From positions 1 to 64,000 of the forward strand of contig JAYXKI010000004.1 in NCBI GenBank assembly GCA_037892935.1: a stretch of DNA of 64,000 nt, read 5' to 3'. The notes below the pieces were generated by a model, which did not search any database, was not told the DNA's origin, and saw nothing but the letters and a program-made list of their open reading frames with translations. The translations under genes were made by a program, and so were the position numbers. This stretch comes from Phlebopus portentosus (Eukaryota; Basidiomycota; Agaricomycetes; Boletales; Boletinellaceae). Shown here piece by piece: positions 34,477 to 46,473 of this stretch. The first letter of the stretch is position 1. Each line of letters begins with the position of its first letter.

Positions 34477-35804
34477 TTTTCTGAAAATACCCCCAGGAAG
34501 CGATCAGCCTTGATGGTAGTTCTTGATCGCTCAAATTTGCCACTCTCGTTTGTGACGATCACCGGACTCGCAGTATTTCTATTCCCTAGGGATGATGCAG
34601 ACTATAAAGAAAGAAGAGAACTTAGCCTTGGACCGTCGTGTAAAGATACTCGGAGGTTGATGTGGTGGAAGGTAATGTGAGCTTGTGTCGAGGTCTGGCA
34701 ATGGAGACTGTCCGAGTCACTCACCTGGAGATGGTCGTTCGGTGCACGTGATCGTGTCTGATCGTCTCCGGACGTATCCCGCAGTACAACACTGAACTTG
34801 AACCAGCATGTCGTCGTCGGGGCAGAAAATGTACGACGGGATTCGTGAAGAACGCAGGATAGGCGGACACTATGAATGACTCATGGCCTGTAGCATGATG
34901 GAAGGGTGGCTTAAAAGAAGACTTTACCCTGTGTGTAATCGTCTCTCCACATCACTCGGAATGATAACTACGTTAGGCGGGATATGTGCTTCCACCTTCC
35001 TCTCGTTTTAACATTCCGAAATATCAAGCCATCGCCTGTCCTTTCAGATAGCCTCCTTGTTCTGCAGAGTAGCTTTGGGGTTCAGTTTATGGACGACATT
35101 CTTTGGAAGCATTTTCCTCATTGCCTGTGGTCCGCGTTACGGTAATAACATGACTCCGTCGGATGATCGAGCCCTGTGTCTCCGCCGCTATACTCCCGAC
35201 TTTCTCGTGTACCTTGTCGATTTTCAATATTTCCATGGAGATTTTTTATTGACCAGTCCAATCCTCGCTTCTGGCCCGTTCTCCTCGATACGAATCGCAC
35301 AGCTGACTTCCCATTTGGGAGCTGTAACAAGTTCTCTGTCTCCATTCCGCAATATCGCTGTAAATCAACTCCTCAACATATACGTCCTGTTGATCAGGTC
35401 CAGACAGCGAAACCGTGGATATAGTGCGCTCTGGAAGGCGATGGCGAGGCGTCGCTGTCAGTTTTTTTTCACCGCGTAAGCACCGACGTGACGATCACAA
35501 TTCTACTAACACCCACACCATTATTCTTCGATCTTAAGGAACCCGTGCGCTGTACCTGTCTACGATAAATGGATAATCTCGGTCCTCTATCCTCTTGGAA
35601 AGAGGCATATTAATAAAAACAAGAAATTCTGTCAGCTTCGCAAGCCAACCATATTTTCTCCAGTCGTCTGCAGCCACGTTGCTGGTATCGTGTTTGCTTC
35701 TCGCCTGGGCGTTGTCCCAGCGGCTCGAGTTATGAGCGGATGCGCGCGTCCTATAATTCTCGAGGGACGGATTCCGTCTTCCTTTGAACATGCTGTGTTG
35801 ACTC
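34477..35804. other. Intergenic, no gene recognised
   Basis: Upstream of the minus-strand membrane protein and left of the hydrolase relic. A 140-codon plus frame at 35057-35479 has hydrophobic and Arg-rich stretches but no domain I recognise and no clear start context. It may be further decayed sequence. Confidence 0.3.
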
Positions 35805-36369
35805 TGAACATGTGCCATTCTTGGAAGGCGCGAGGAAAAGCGAGATTTCAGGTTCGCTCAATCACATTGGTGGGTGTTGATCATCGGAAACACTGGAGAT
35901 GTGAGTCTTTCTTATACCATATACGAAGGAACGCGATTGATGTAGAATGGTCATAGCCCCTTACGCCTGTCGTGAATGCTCGTACATTAAATGAGATGAT
36001 GCCACATTCATCACGCCCGACAGTACAGGACGGACCCGGGGTACGTTTTCTGTAAACTTTTATTACACTCATCAGGTCACGCGGTCTACTTGCTAGCGCT
36101 GCCCACCTCGCTCTGCACCACAAAGTTGCGTCCTGAACGACGCATTGCCCCAAAATGGCACAGTCTGTCGTACAGACGAGATGCTTTTCCCCTCAAGGAG
36201 GGAGGGCAGTGCTGCGGAGCGCACCAACCTCATGTCCAAGAGCAAAGATGACGCTGATGCATATTCTGTGGAAGATCTACGCCTGTTGGAGAACTTGCAC
36301 GCCCTGGTCGCGCAGCCGGGAAAATCGTCGGATCGTTCAAGACACCACGAAGTTTCTTCTGATATTTAG
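35805..36369 (+). pseudogene. Truncated relic of the 3' end of the TAP-type hydrolase gene
   Basis: Matches the last part of the hydrolase gene at about 39085-39660, with the same exon order. Relic pieces are CHSWKAR, VLIIGNT (spread over frames), PVVNARTLNEMMPHSSRPTV, TSLCTTK, ALPQNGTVCRTDEMLFPSRR and DAYSVEDLRLLENLHAL. Gene counterparts are CHHWKAR, PVVNARAVNEMMPHSSRLII, KLPDNGLICPTDEVLFPPKS and GTYSVEDLRLLENMRAL. TSLCTTK and ALPQNG are in different frames, so at least one frameshift exists. Everything upstream of CHSWKAR, including the Ser nucleophile, is missing. It is a diverged duplicate about 3.3 kb from its relative, in the same orientation. Confidence 0.8.
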
Positions 36370-37218
36370 TCTGGGTATCAACACACCAACTCGTACAGAT
36401 CTGGACAGTATGTATATGCATATGGTGTCCCGAATGAAGGTTGAGTTTGATGGTGTCTTCATATCAGACATTCGATGGCTTGTCCGATCATTATCTTGAC
36501 AATTTTGCTAATGAAAATATGCAGCGGCGCAGAAGTAGGCTGAAGTCATTTGGCGTAAGAACACTAGGCACGTGAGAGGGCAGACGTTTTCTGTGACTCA
36601 GGTCCGAAGTGTTTTTGACAGATGAATATCTGCCACCAGACTAATGCCCGTTTGGAAAATACCACCTCTTGGAGACCATGGCCTTCAAAGTTTTTGGTAC
36701 GAGAACCCAGGTGAAAACATCCGGCTGATGCGATGTCGCATTGATACTAACTTCGTGTTCGTCTTTCTCCGCTTTTACTAATTGGTGAGTCCGGATGATC
36801 ACGTACAAGTGATACGCTCACAACGTTAACAGGAGAGGTATCTTATCATTTTTGCGGCAGCAGAGCTCATTGAATACTATCCTTGAGTGCATGTACACAT
36901 TTGGCAGATGTTGGACTTAATCGATGTTTTGGCTCTCTGAGAATATCAAAGCTGGATAGAGGTTGAGAAAGTTGGGAACAGCATATACGTCGAAACAACA
37001 CACAAAAATAGTTCTTGGAAAATAAAAGTCTCCAACGTTAAGAATCAGTGGTCAACCATGATCGGCGTCTTCAAGCTCCGATTTGCCGCCTTGCCGGTCG
37101 GTTTGGTTTTCGCCTCAGAACGCGGTACACGTGACCACTGAACCGACTTCGAACCAACAGTGAGAACAAACTCTCGCTTTCGTCCAGGTTTGTCTCCCTC
37201 CCATCATCTGCTTCCGCA
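36370..37218. other. Intergenic, hydrolase promoter region
   Basis: Between the relic and the intact hydrolase. No coding or RNA features found. The last 150 bases should contain the hydrolase promoter; no clear TATA box was seen. Confidence 0.35.
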
Positions 37219-39691
37219 ATGGGTGATAGAGAAAAGCAGCAGCTTGAGTTGGTTTTGGCTCCATCCAGGGATACCAAGCCTCGTTTTCGTATTTTTGTCA
37301 TCTCGTTCTTCTGCCTACTTTCCTTGCAATGGTCAATGATACATATTGGGCCTCTATTCCAATTGAGGGTAGGTGTAGGTGTATGTTGTTTGATCGAGAG
37401 TTTCAGCGTATACACTGTTGTTCATCTAGGAGAAATATTATAGGCAAGGCTCTATTGTATGGACATCGTGCGGAGAAGACATTGATTGCGGTCGCCTGGA
37501 GTAAGTACTGGTCTTTTGTTTCCTCGCGCGTACCCTATTTACTTGTCTCTTGCTTTCTTAAGGGTTCCGCTTGACTATTTCAATGCATCCCTTGGTACTG
37601 CATCATTGGCCCTTGCTCGATATCGTGCGACTAACAAAACGTCCCGGCTCGGTACTCTCTTGACGAATCCTGGTGGGCCTGGCGGTTCTGGAGTCAATTA
37701 TGTCTATAGAGCGGGAAAGCGGATTAGTGATGTTCTGGAAGGTAGATACGATATTGTAAGCTCTGCCAGGTTCGCTATATCGACAGTGTAGATGCTAATG
37801 CGCTCTTTAGGTCAGCTGGGATCCTCGTGGAATAAACGGCACAACGTGAGTTGATGGGAAAGTTGATGGACAAGTACCGTTCACGCAAGATCGTTGCGCT
37901 AGCCCTCGGGTGGAATGCTTCGCCTCACAAACAGAACAAGATATTTTCTTTGCAAATACTCATCAAGAAATCCTGCCGGATGTGCGAAATTTGTCCGATC
38001 CGATTGATCGCGCTGCCTTTGCCGCTGGACTCCGCATAGCGGACGCACGAAACGCTGTTCTCGCTCGCTTATGTCAGGAACGATCTGGTGAGGCGTTGAA
38101 ACATGTTGGTACCGCTACCGTCGTGCGTGATCTCGTGCGCTTGTATGATGAGCTTGAGGGTGAGGATGCCCCAATTAACTTCTGGGGATATTCGTATGGG
38201 ACAGTCGTAGGAAGTTATCTTGTAAATATGTGGGCCAATTTTCACTGCTGTGATCTGAGGAGTTATAAAGCACAGATATTCTTAGGTTCCCGGACCGGGT
38301 AGGGAAGGTCATCATCGATGGCGTTGTGGTATACTTTATCTTGCTTTCCATATTCCAATAGCATTCTGAGGATAATCCAGAACCCTGATCTATGGGCGAA
38401 TACTCCATCTTACAGATGGCCTCAATGTACGGTCAAGTTCTTTGTCCGGTAGGCTGCGGAACTGAACGGAATATCTTGTTTCTAGGGGATCTGGTTGACA
38501 CTGAGAAAGATTTGCAGAACTTCTATTCTGCTTGTGCTGAAGTATGCTCATTAATTAACTCGCTCACATAATCGGAATAATTCTCGCCACAGGCGGGACC
38601 GGATCGATGTGCGCTTGCTGCGCATGGGTCAACAGCCAAAGAGCTCTCGCAAGTGGTGGACGGTCTACTTGAGAAGCTCTACGAGCAACCGGTCGCCGTG
38701 TGGAATGCGTCCCGTCCGGGCCCCTTGACTGCAAGCATGGTCTCTGGTTCGTATTTCAAGGCGCCCGATAAGACATAGCCATGGTATTGACTCTTTTCTG
38801 GAGTAATGACGTTCAGCTATCTCTACCGACCACGAGAATGGCCCGACCTGGCTTCCAAGCTCGCAGCTGCGCTCGAAGGGAACGGCGTCCCCATTGTCGA
38901 GTATTCGCTTGACAAAATCGAACTCAACACGACGGTACAAGCACGCACCTCGTCAGCAATTGACGCGGTAACGTGTGTTGACACTCCCGGTGTATACAAG
39001 GCGCAGACGCTGGATAATATTATCGACGAAATGGCCGTCGCGCAGATAGTCGCAAGTTGGCATTTTGGTGCGCAGGATTTGGATATGTGTCATCACTGGA
39101 AGGCGCGGGAGTCGGAGAGGTTTACTGGACCATTCAACCAGACACTCGCTCATGAAATGCTCATCATTGGGAACACTGCAGATGTAAGGTTATTCTGTCT
39201 TGCGACGAGCTGGTTGACCACTTACCTCGACCCATATCCGACCTGTTAGCCAATAACACCTGTTGTGAATGCTCGTGCAGTGAACGAAATGATGCCACAT
39301 TCGTCTCGTCTGATTATTCAAGACGGAAGCGGGGTAAATCCTTACACGGTTTGCACATAATCCCAGCTAACTCCAGGTCTGCTCCGTTTAGCACTGCTCT
39401 TCAGCAATGACCTCCCTGTGCACCACGAAAGCAGTCCGAGCTTACTTCTTTGACAACAAGCTGCCTGATAACGGCCTCATTTGTCCGACGGACGAGGTGC
39501 TCTTCCCGCCAAAGAGTGAGGATGGAAGTATACCGTCTGCAAGTCTTTGGATGTCGGAGGACGAAGACAGCGAAGACGGAATTGGTACTTATTCGGTCGA
39601 AGACTTGCGCTTGTTGGAGAATATGCGCGCTCTGGGTCGTGAATTGGAGGATTACGTAGGATCATTCAAGAGACCAAAAACGATTGTTTGA
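37219..39691 (+). CDS. TAP-type alpha/beta hydrolase (tripeptidyl-aminopeptidase-like)
   Basis: Alpha/beta-hydrolase with a C-terminal TAP-like domain, a family of exopeptidases and related hydrolases. The ATG at 37219 gives a cytosolic stub, then one membrane anchor (RIFVISFFCLLSLQWSMIHI), so it may be membrane bound and lumenal. Conserved elements are VPLDYFNASLGTASLALARY, then the oxyanion-hole motif LLTNPGGPGGSGVNYV, then YDIVSWDPRGINGT across an intron. The nucleophile elbow is NFWGYSYGTVVGSYL (about 38180-38220). The C-terminal part has EMLIIGNTADPITPVVNARA, which includes the usual catalytic Asp region, and HCSSAM with the likely catalytic His after an intron. It ends YSVEDLRLLENMRALGRELE before the stop. 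Introns number about eight or more and all those checked keep frame. A partial copy lies upstream. Substrate unknown. Confidence 0.82.
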
Positions 39692-40212
39692 TTGTACAAT
39701 ACTCCGGTCCTATGCGTAATATAATAAGTTTAGCTGGCACCATTAATTTTGTAGTCATGAAGGTATATCATCAGTATATAATTTTCGTTTGGAGAAAGAA
39801 CTCCCGCCTGCCGAGATATCCCAGGGTTCCCGTGTTCCCGTGAGAGCCGCCAGGCTGACTTGGCTTTGTTGGTCCACCATATCGATCAGCTCTTACCAAG
39901 GCTGTCCTTGACTGATCCTAGAGGAACATCGCTGACTATCTGGCAGACAACACAGGAATTCAAGCCGGACTATTCATATTCGTGTCGCTTGGCGAGGTCT
40001 TATCTCCGTTTCATCACTGGGGATACAGAAGCAGGAAAAAAAAGGCATTTCGTTCGAGCAGCTCATCCTCACCTACAATGTCCAACAAAAACATCGACAA
40101 GATCTTCACATCAGAGTAAACAATTACAAACAGTCGTCCGTTTACAGTTATACTTACACAGGTTACCAATAAAATAGACAAAAAAAATAAGGAAAATATG
40201 CTAATGTCACAT
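39692..40212. other. Intergenic
   Basis: Between the hydrolase 3' end and tRNA-His. Contains an A-run (about 40036-40043) and no recognisable gene. Confidence 0.35.
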
Positions 40213-40283
40213 GTCCCTAGTGCGAATCGAACGCACGGCTCCACAGCCACAATGTGGCGATTTAACCACTAATCGATAGAGAC
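40213..40283 (-). tRNA. tRNA-His (anticodon GTG)
   Basis: Read on the minus strand: acceptor strands GTCTCTA and TAGGGAC pair over 7 bp with one G-U. A D-arm contains TAGTGGTTAAA. The anticodon stem CCACA/TGTGG encloses the loop TTGTGGC, giving anticodon GTG. The T-arm GTGCG-TTCGATT-CGCAC is perfect. Length is 71 nt with no intron. The extra 5' G of mature tRNA-His would be added after transcription. A partial copy of the 5' half lies at 43461-43498. Confidence 0.9.
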
Positions 40284-40593
40284 GTAAGAATTAGACTGTG
40301 CCTAAAAGTATATATATACGAAAAATTGTTGCAGACTTATTTATTCTGCACGTGCACCGTCAGACATGTTGATTGCTTCCGCTGCAACATCGATGAACTG
40401 CAGGGTCCGATGCGAATGTGAAATTCTCCATGCAACCAGTGAGGTCAAGTCTCAGCCCAATTCTGAAGACCCCGACGGGTGCGCAACTCAAGACCATCCA
40501 AAAATGACATACACGCCCCGGGGATTAGGATTAGATCTGGGTAAAGAGCTGGAATAACATTCAACATTGTTATCGGATTACTACGTGCACGCA
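40284..40593. other. Gap between tRNA-His and the P450 locus
   Basis: About 310 bases. A TATATATATA run occurs near 40310-40318; it could serve the P450 promoter or be a simple repeat. No gene. Confidence 0.35.
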
Positions 40594-42770
40594 ATGAGCA
40601 GTCTCCCTATTCTCGACCTGCGCGACGCGTACCTGTCCGTAGTTGCAGGTGCTCTGGTACGTTCTTTCGCATTCTTAATCGTCATTTGTGTCAACGATTT
40701 TTGCTTCCGCAGATCGTTCACTTGATCTACATGAAATCTGAAGTGCAGCCCTCGAGCTACTTCTCGACTTTCCTTTTGCTCATTGCAACTCCGTTTCTGT
40801 GCTCGTCCTTCCTCATCGCCCACTTCGCTTCAGCAACGACAGCTTACCTAGCTGGTTTTGCGACGTTCTATGCATCGCTCTTGACCAGCATCGCATGCTA
40901 CCGCCTTTCTCCATGGCATCCATTGGCAAAGTACCCTGGTCCTGTTTTGGCGAAGCTTTCAAAATTCTGGATTCTGTATATGATTTGGAAAGGCAAGCAA
41001 TTGGATGTCGTCACGGGCTTGCACAAAAAGTATGGCACACATGTGCGCCTTGGTGAGTCTTCTCGTAGTTCTGAGTTCTAGAGCGTCTTTCGAACTTGCT
41101 TGAAAATAGGGCCGAACGAGCTTTCTATTGCCGATGCGGATCTTCTGCCTGCGCTGCTCGCACCTGATATGCCCCGGGGACCTAGTATGTGTTTCCTTGC
41201 TTGTGCCGCTCATTTTCATGACTAAATAATTGCGACAGTGTGGGATGGTCGTCGTAACCCTGACGCGGAGCCAAATTTGATTGCTACGAGGAGCAGAGAG
41301 GACCACGCGCGGAAGCGGGTTGCATGGACATATGCCTTTAGCACTGCTTCGGTACGCGAGTACCGACCTGCTATTACCCGTCGCGCCGGACAATTGGCGG
41401 AGGAGCTCGAGAAGCGTGCTCTTGCCGGAGAGACGGTCGACTTGGTTAACTGGATGATCTGCTTCGCGTGAGTTCTTGTCAGTTTGTCATTCGGATCAGA
41501 TGGGTTTAAATTCTTGCATACATTAACAGATTCGATTTCATGGGTGATATGGCGTGAGTTTCTCACTATGCAAATATCATTTCAAAGGCTGACAGATTGC
41601 GGAAGATTTGGCGGAGGTTTCGAACTCATGCGTGACGGAGATGTGAATGGACTATGGAAGATCAGATCGAGTAAGTTGATTATGGAAGCTTCTCCCTTAT
41701 TTCAACATTCACTAGTTCCTGCAATAGTGTCATTGCTTGGCAGATGCATATTCCGTGGGCTACGCGTCTTCTGCTCAAGATTCCATTTACGACAGAAGCA
41801 GTCGTCAAGTTCCGAAACTTTACCATTCAATGTGCAAAGCAGCGTCAAGAGAAGGGCTCGAGTGCGAAGGATCTTTTCTACCATCTCGTAAGCTGGGTTG
41901 TAATGTTAGGACGGTCAGTATCGCTCACGTAGTACCGTTTCTCAGATTGGCGAAGGCAAAGATGATGATTCGAAAATGACTCAAGCCCAGCTTAACGAGC
42001 TTGTGTTCAGCGGCGAACTTGCGATCGTCGCGGGTTCGGATACGACTTCCACGACACTCAGTGGCGTATTCTTCTACCTACCCACGCACCCGGAATGCTA
42101 TGGTCGTCTTCGCAAAGAAGTCGATACCGTATTCCCACCTGGTGAAGGTGAACCGTTCGATGGTGCGCGTCTTGCGGAGATGAAGTGTCTGAATGCTGTA
42201 ATGTGCGTTTCTTCGTCGCGAATGTACTCCATGATGACCGAGAGTTAACGTTCTTGTTCATAGTAATAAAACGCTCCGCATTCAATCCAGCGCGCGCTCC
42301 GGAGAAGGGCATGGGCGGAAAATGGATCTGCAAGGAGTGCGTACAATAATTGCTGATGACTGCACCGAGTTTCCTGACACGTAACAAAATTGACACAGTT
42401 ACATCCCTGAGGGCACCGCTGTGAGCATTCCTCCTTACGTCCCGCACTACAACCCAAAGTACTTATCGCCATATGCAGTCCGACTCTTTCTTGCCAGAGC
42501 GCTGGCTTAATTCTGAGAAAATGCTGGGCAGCCAGAAGGTCGTGCACTATTATCCAGCATTCATTCCATTCAGCGCAGGCCACGCAAACTGTGCTGGAAA
42601 AAACCTCGCGATGGCGGAGATGCGAGTGGTGACTGCTCTGCTCATGCAGAAGTGATATACGCTTCGCTGCGGGATACGACCCTGTTCGCTAGACTCGCGA
42701 GATGATCGACTTATTGTTTGTTATGAAGCCTAGTGACCTGCCTGTTGACGTCATCACTCTGAGAGAGTGA
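40594..42770 (+). pseudogene. Cytochrome P450, broken in the C-terminal third
   Basis: Multi-exon P450 monooxygenase locus. The ATG at 40594 leads to membrane segments (YFSTFLLLIATPFLCSSFLI), then the Pro-rich hinge YRLSPWHPLAKYPGPVLAKL. Later exons give HARKRVAWTYAFSTASVREY and FGGGFELMRDGDVNGLW. The I-helix is ELAIVAGSDTTSTTLSGVFF, and the heme loop is FIPFSAGHANCAGKNLAMAE. The first two thirds splice cleanly. The last third is damaged. The K-helix E-x-x-R is NKTLR (Glu replaced by Lys at 42267-42269). A deletion with frameshift lies near 42285, before RAPEKGMGGKW. There is a frameshift near 42471-42478, between PKYLSPY and SDSFLPERWL, another near 42653, and an in-frame TAG at 42690-42692. 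Conserved coding continues to the stop at 42768-42770. It is almost certainly non-functional unless the assembly is wrong. Confidence 0.82.
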
Positions 42771-44021
42771 GACGTGCTTTTGGAGGATGTTTCAAGTAGT
42801 TCGTTCGGAATATTGTTCTTTTTCTTCTTTCTTTTTTCGTGATTTTTAATTGCTTGCATGTGGAATAGAATAATTCAATGTATTGCGGTGTAAATTTAAG
42901 TTCGGAGCTTCGTGTGCTTGAATCACGTTCTACTTTGGAAACGACTCGTGGAGTCCGCCCGCATTGAGCCATGTCGATCACTTGCGATTTCCCCGTGGGA
43001 GCCCGCGGATTACATTTCTTAATCCAACGTTTATAGTAGCACCTTGCAGAATCAGGCCACGCGAGCCTGTACGTACTTGCGGCTTGGAAAGACTCGAGGC
43101 TCCCGCTTCATGCCTGAAGCTGGGTTTCTGTGATGGCTCAGGGTTCGCTTCAAATTTTGCGAAGAACGTACTGCACAGCTCAGGTCTTAGGCGGAGAAGC
43201 ACACATATGCGCTTTTCCTCACGCCCATCGTGGCCCCAAGGTTTGAATGTGTTCCGACCCTGTATTGTCAGTGCCCGAGGGGTATAAAGATCATACTTGT
43301 CATGAAGCTCCTTGAGATCCAGGTGGAGTTTTCCCCTTGTGTAGTCCAGAGCTTCGATATTTTAGCAAGTACGGGACCTGGATACTTCGCAAGAGGATGC
43401 TATGGCGAAAGTCGACACAAAATAATATTTGTAGCCAATGAAAAGTAGAAAATAATACTAACCACTACGTGGCGATTTAAGCACTAATCGACAGAGACTT
43501 ATGGAGGATAGGGATAAGATACCAATATACACTTCGAACCTAAACAACGCTGAGGGCTAGATAAATTCGCCAGGCCAAGTGTGAAAAGCTTTGAAGCGTG
43601 AGTAGAGAACTTCATATATGGAAAAAGAGAGCACGTGGTGTGGTGAAAACGGCATGGAAATGGCCAGGAAATAGAGGAAGACGACTGTGCGAAGGCCGAG
43701 AGACCGGTCTCGCTAGCCAGGAACCCGCACGAACTAGTCGGTGCTTGAGAAGGTGCATACTGTCTTTGTCCTTTTTCTCAATGACTGAACAACAAAGAAA
43801 CGAAATTTACTTTTTACTTTTTTTTTTTGATCTTGATATTCAGACATTCGTTAGCTTGGCGAGCACGCGATTATAGTTAGCCGGCGAGCTTGTGTTATGA
43901 TCATAGTGAGCGCACTATCTCAGCTTCCAAGCACGAACAATAACCATGCGACGTAGCGACTTCTCTTTCTTAGTCCGCATGGTTCTCGCGTCTTCTTTTC
44001 TCGCACTGATGGAACCGCAGC
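42771..44021. other. Intergenic between P450 relic and sedolisin
   Basis: About 1.25 kb with no protein gene recognised. It contains the half tRNA-His copy at 43461-43498 and T-runs near 43818-43829. The right end is the sedolisin promoter. Confidence 0.35.
43461..43498 (-). pseudogene. 5'-half tRNA-His fragment
   Basis: On the minus strand it reads GTCTCTGTCGATTAGTGCTT followed by AAATCGCCAC and GTAGTGG. This matches the 5' acceptor strand, D-arm and anticodon arm of tRNA-His (40213-40283) with about five differences. The GTG anticodon and the whole T-arm are not preserved, so it cannot be a working tRNA. Confidence 0.7.
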
Positions 44022-44029
44022 TATATAAA
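44022..44029 (+). promoter_or_regulatory. TATA box of the sedolisin gene
   Basis: TATATAAA lies 129 bp upstream of the ATG at 44158, in a GC-moderate context. A strong TATA is common for inducible secreted-enzyme genes. Confidence 0.5.
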
Positions 44030-44157
44030 TGTGCCAGCCACTTCGTCATCCGTTAGCCAGAGTAAAGGCGTTGCCAGCTCTCGGGCTCTCCCTTGTCGCC
44101 TGCCTGGGTTTGCTCTGCTGCTCCGCTTGTCTTTCTTTTTCCGGTTTGCTCTGAATT

Positions 44158-46473
44158 ATGCTATCTTTTCGTTGGGAGGCCTGGGCGTTTCTTCCTCTAG
44201 CGGTTTTCGCGTCTCCCCTCGACAAGCGCTGGGATGACTTTCAGGTCAAGCATGCGTGGGTCGCCGTCCCGAACGGCTGGGTCGTCCATTCTGCCGATGC
44301 TCCCCCGGACCATGTCCTAGATATGCGTATTGGATTAAAGCAAGATAAATTTGAGCAGCTTGTGGACGAGTTGTATCAAGTTAGTGATCCCAGGCATGAA
44401 CGGTGCGCATATAGTCAATTTTTTTCTGCAAGGATATAGTTGGAATTAATCATCGAAATGTCAGCTATGGTGCACATTTGTCGAAGGAGGATGTGGAAAG
44501 ACTCGTTGCACCTCATGAGGATACCGGTAAGCATACGATCCTTTAAGGCTTCCAGAGGAACACGTTTCAATATGGACCGTTTATCTATATGCCCAATACG
44601 TGAGCGCGTTATTGACGATCAGAAATGAATTTACAGTGAATTCCGTCGAAGCATGGCTTACTCACCATGGCATTGATCTTTCCTCGGTTCAGCGCTCTCC
44701 GGCGGGCGACTGGCTCTCCCTGTCTATTCCCGTCTCACAAGCCGAACGTATGCTCTCCGCAAAGTACAGTGTCTTCCACAACCCTTCATCGGAAGCGTAT
44801 CTCGTGCGAACGACATCATATTCGCTTCCCTCGGAGCTTCATCGGCACGTCTCGGTTGTCGTGCCGACGACATATTTTGGACAAATGCGTCCAATGAGAG
44901 CGACGAGCTTCGTGCAAGATGATGTTCCTTCGATCAGCGATGCGGAGGCCGCTGCGCAGCGCGAAGCAGTTAGCACGCTGAGCATTGGACAATTGGCGAC
45001 AGTACCCACGAGTTGCAATAATCAGATCACACCTTCATGTCTGAAAGCCTTGTACAATACGACAGGTTATACTCCACAGGCGACGGACACCAATAAGCTT
45101 GGTGTTGCAGGGTATCTTGACGAGTTTGCCAATGACGCGGATCTGCAGGTGTGTACAGCGTCTATATCCATCTTCTATTTGATAGGCGCCCAGAGGGATT
45201 AACCTAGATTGTATTTGTCGACATTAGACTTTCTTCCAGCGCTTCTTGCCTGACGCAGTCGGGACAACATTCACTCATGTTCAGGTGAATGGCGGAGGGA
45301 ACGACCAGAATGACCCGGGAGTGGAAGCCAACCTTGACATCCAATACACCGAGGGTATCAGTTTTCCGACGCCGAATATTTACTTCAGCACTGGTGGCGA
45401 GCCACCGTTCATTCCGGACTCGACAACACCGACAAACACGAATGAGCCATACCTTGACTGGCTTAACTTCATTTTGGCTCAGGATGATGCGGACTTACCG
45501 CAGACGTTCACGACAAGTTATGGCGAGAATGAGCAGACGGTTCCGGAAGATTTTGCCACGACTGTATGCTCTCTTTTCGCCCAGCTTGGTTCGCGAGGGG
45601 CCAGTATCATGTTCAGCAGTGGGGACAGTGGTGTAGGTGGCGGTGATTGCAAGACAAATGATGGGACGAATACAACACAATTCCAGCCCGCTTTCCCGGC
45701 AGGCTGTGAGCATCTCCTTTCTTCTCTGGACTTGATCTTCATGCTGATCAGTGATTTGGAAGGCCCGTTCGTGACGAGTGTTGGTGGCACGATCCGCGTC
45801 GACCCAGAAGTCGCAGTTAGCTTCAGCGGAGGTGGCTTCTCGAACTACTTCGCCCAGCCTAACTACCAGACGTCGGCCGTTTCCACGTTCCTCAACCAAC
45901 TTGGCTCGACGAATGCCGGCTTGTTCAAGTCCGTCTGTTTCTATCCCGCATTCCGTTTTGCCTTGGTGTATTGTATCTAATCAAACTTTTCTTCAAAACC
46001 AGCACTAGCGGAAGAGCGTATCCTGATGTCGCCGCACAGGGCCAAAACGTAAGGACCGAGACAGTCTTGCACAGAGCATTCGTGTTTGGCTGATTCTTGA
46101 TCAGTTCCAGGTCGTCGTTGGCGGACGCACGTTTTCCGTCGGTGGTACCAGTGCCAGTTCCCCTGTAAGAATTCATCCCACTCTTGGATTTTCTTATTGT
46201 AGTCACTTTACGCTGATACTCGAAGTCTGTCAGACCTTCGCAGGTGTGGTCAGCCTCTTGAACGACTTCCGGATCGCTTCTGGCAAGGCCCCACTTGGTT
46301 TCCTCAATCCGCTGCTTTATTCCACCGGTGCCGCTGGACTGAATGACATTACCTCCGGTAGCAATCCAGGCTGTGGTACGAATGGCTTCTCCGCTGTGAC
46401 TGGATGGGATCCTGTAACCGGACTGGGAACGCCGGACTTCGGTAAATTGCAGGCGATAGTTGCAGATGCATAG
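44158..46473 (+). CDS. Secreted sedolisin (S53), tripeptidyl-peptidase-like
   Basis: Acid serine peptidase of family S53, secreted as a proenzyme. The ATG at 44158 gives a signal peptide (AWAFLPLAVFASP), then the pro-domain: HAWVAVPNGWVVHSADAPPD, YGAHLSKEDVERLVAPHEDT and VNSVEAWLTHHGIDLS. The mature part starts around SCNNQITPSCLKALYNTTGY. The catalytic Glu and Asp are in GVEANLDIQY, the oxyanion Asp in MFSSGDSGVGGGDC and the nucleophile in SVGGTSASSP. The C-terminal calcium site is GWDPVTGLGTPDFGKL. Introns at 45716-45760 (joining FPAG to CPFVTSVGGT) and near 45930-46003 (joining GLFN to TSGRAYPDVAAQG) restore the family frame. All catalytic residues are present, so it is probably active at low pH outside the cell. 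Confidence 0.92.

Noticed and set aside
35057..35479. 140-codon plus-strand frame with a hydrophobic N-terminus
   Set aside because: No recognisable domain, Arg-rich random-looking second half, adjacent to a relic.
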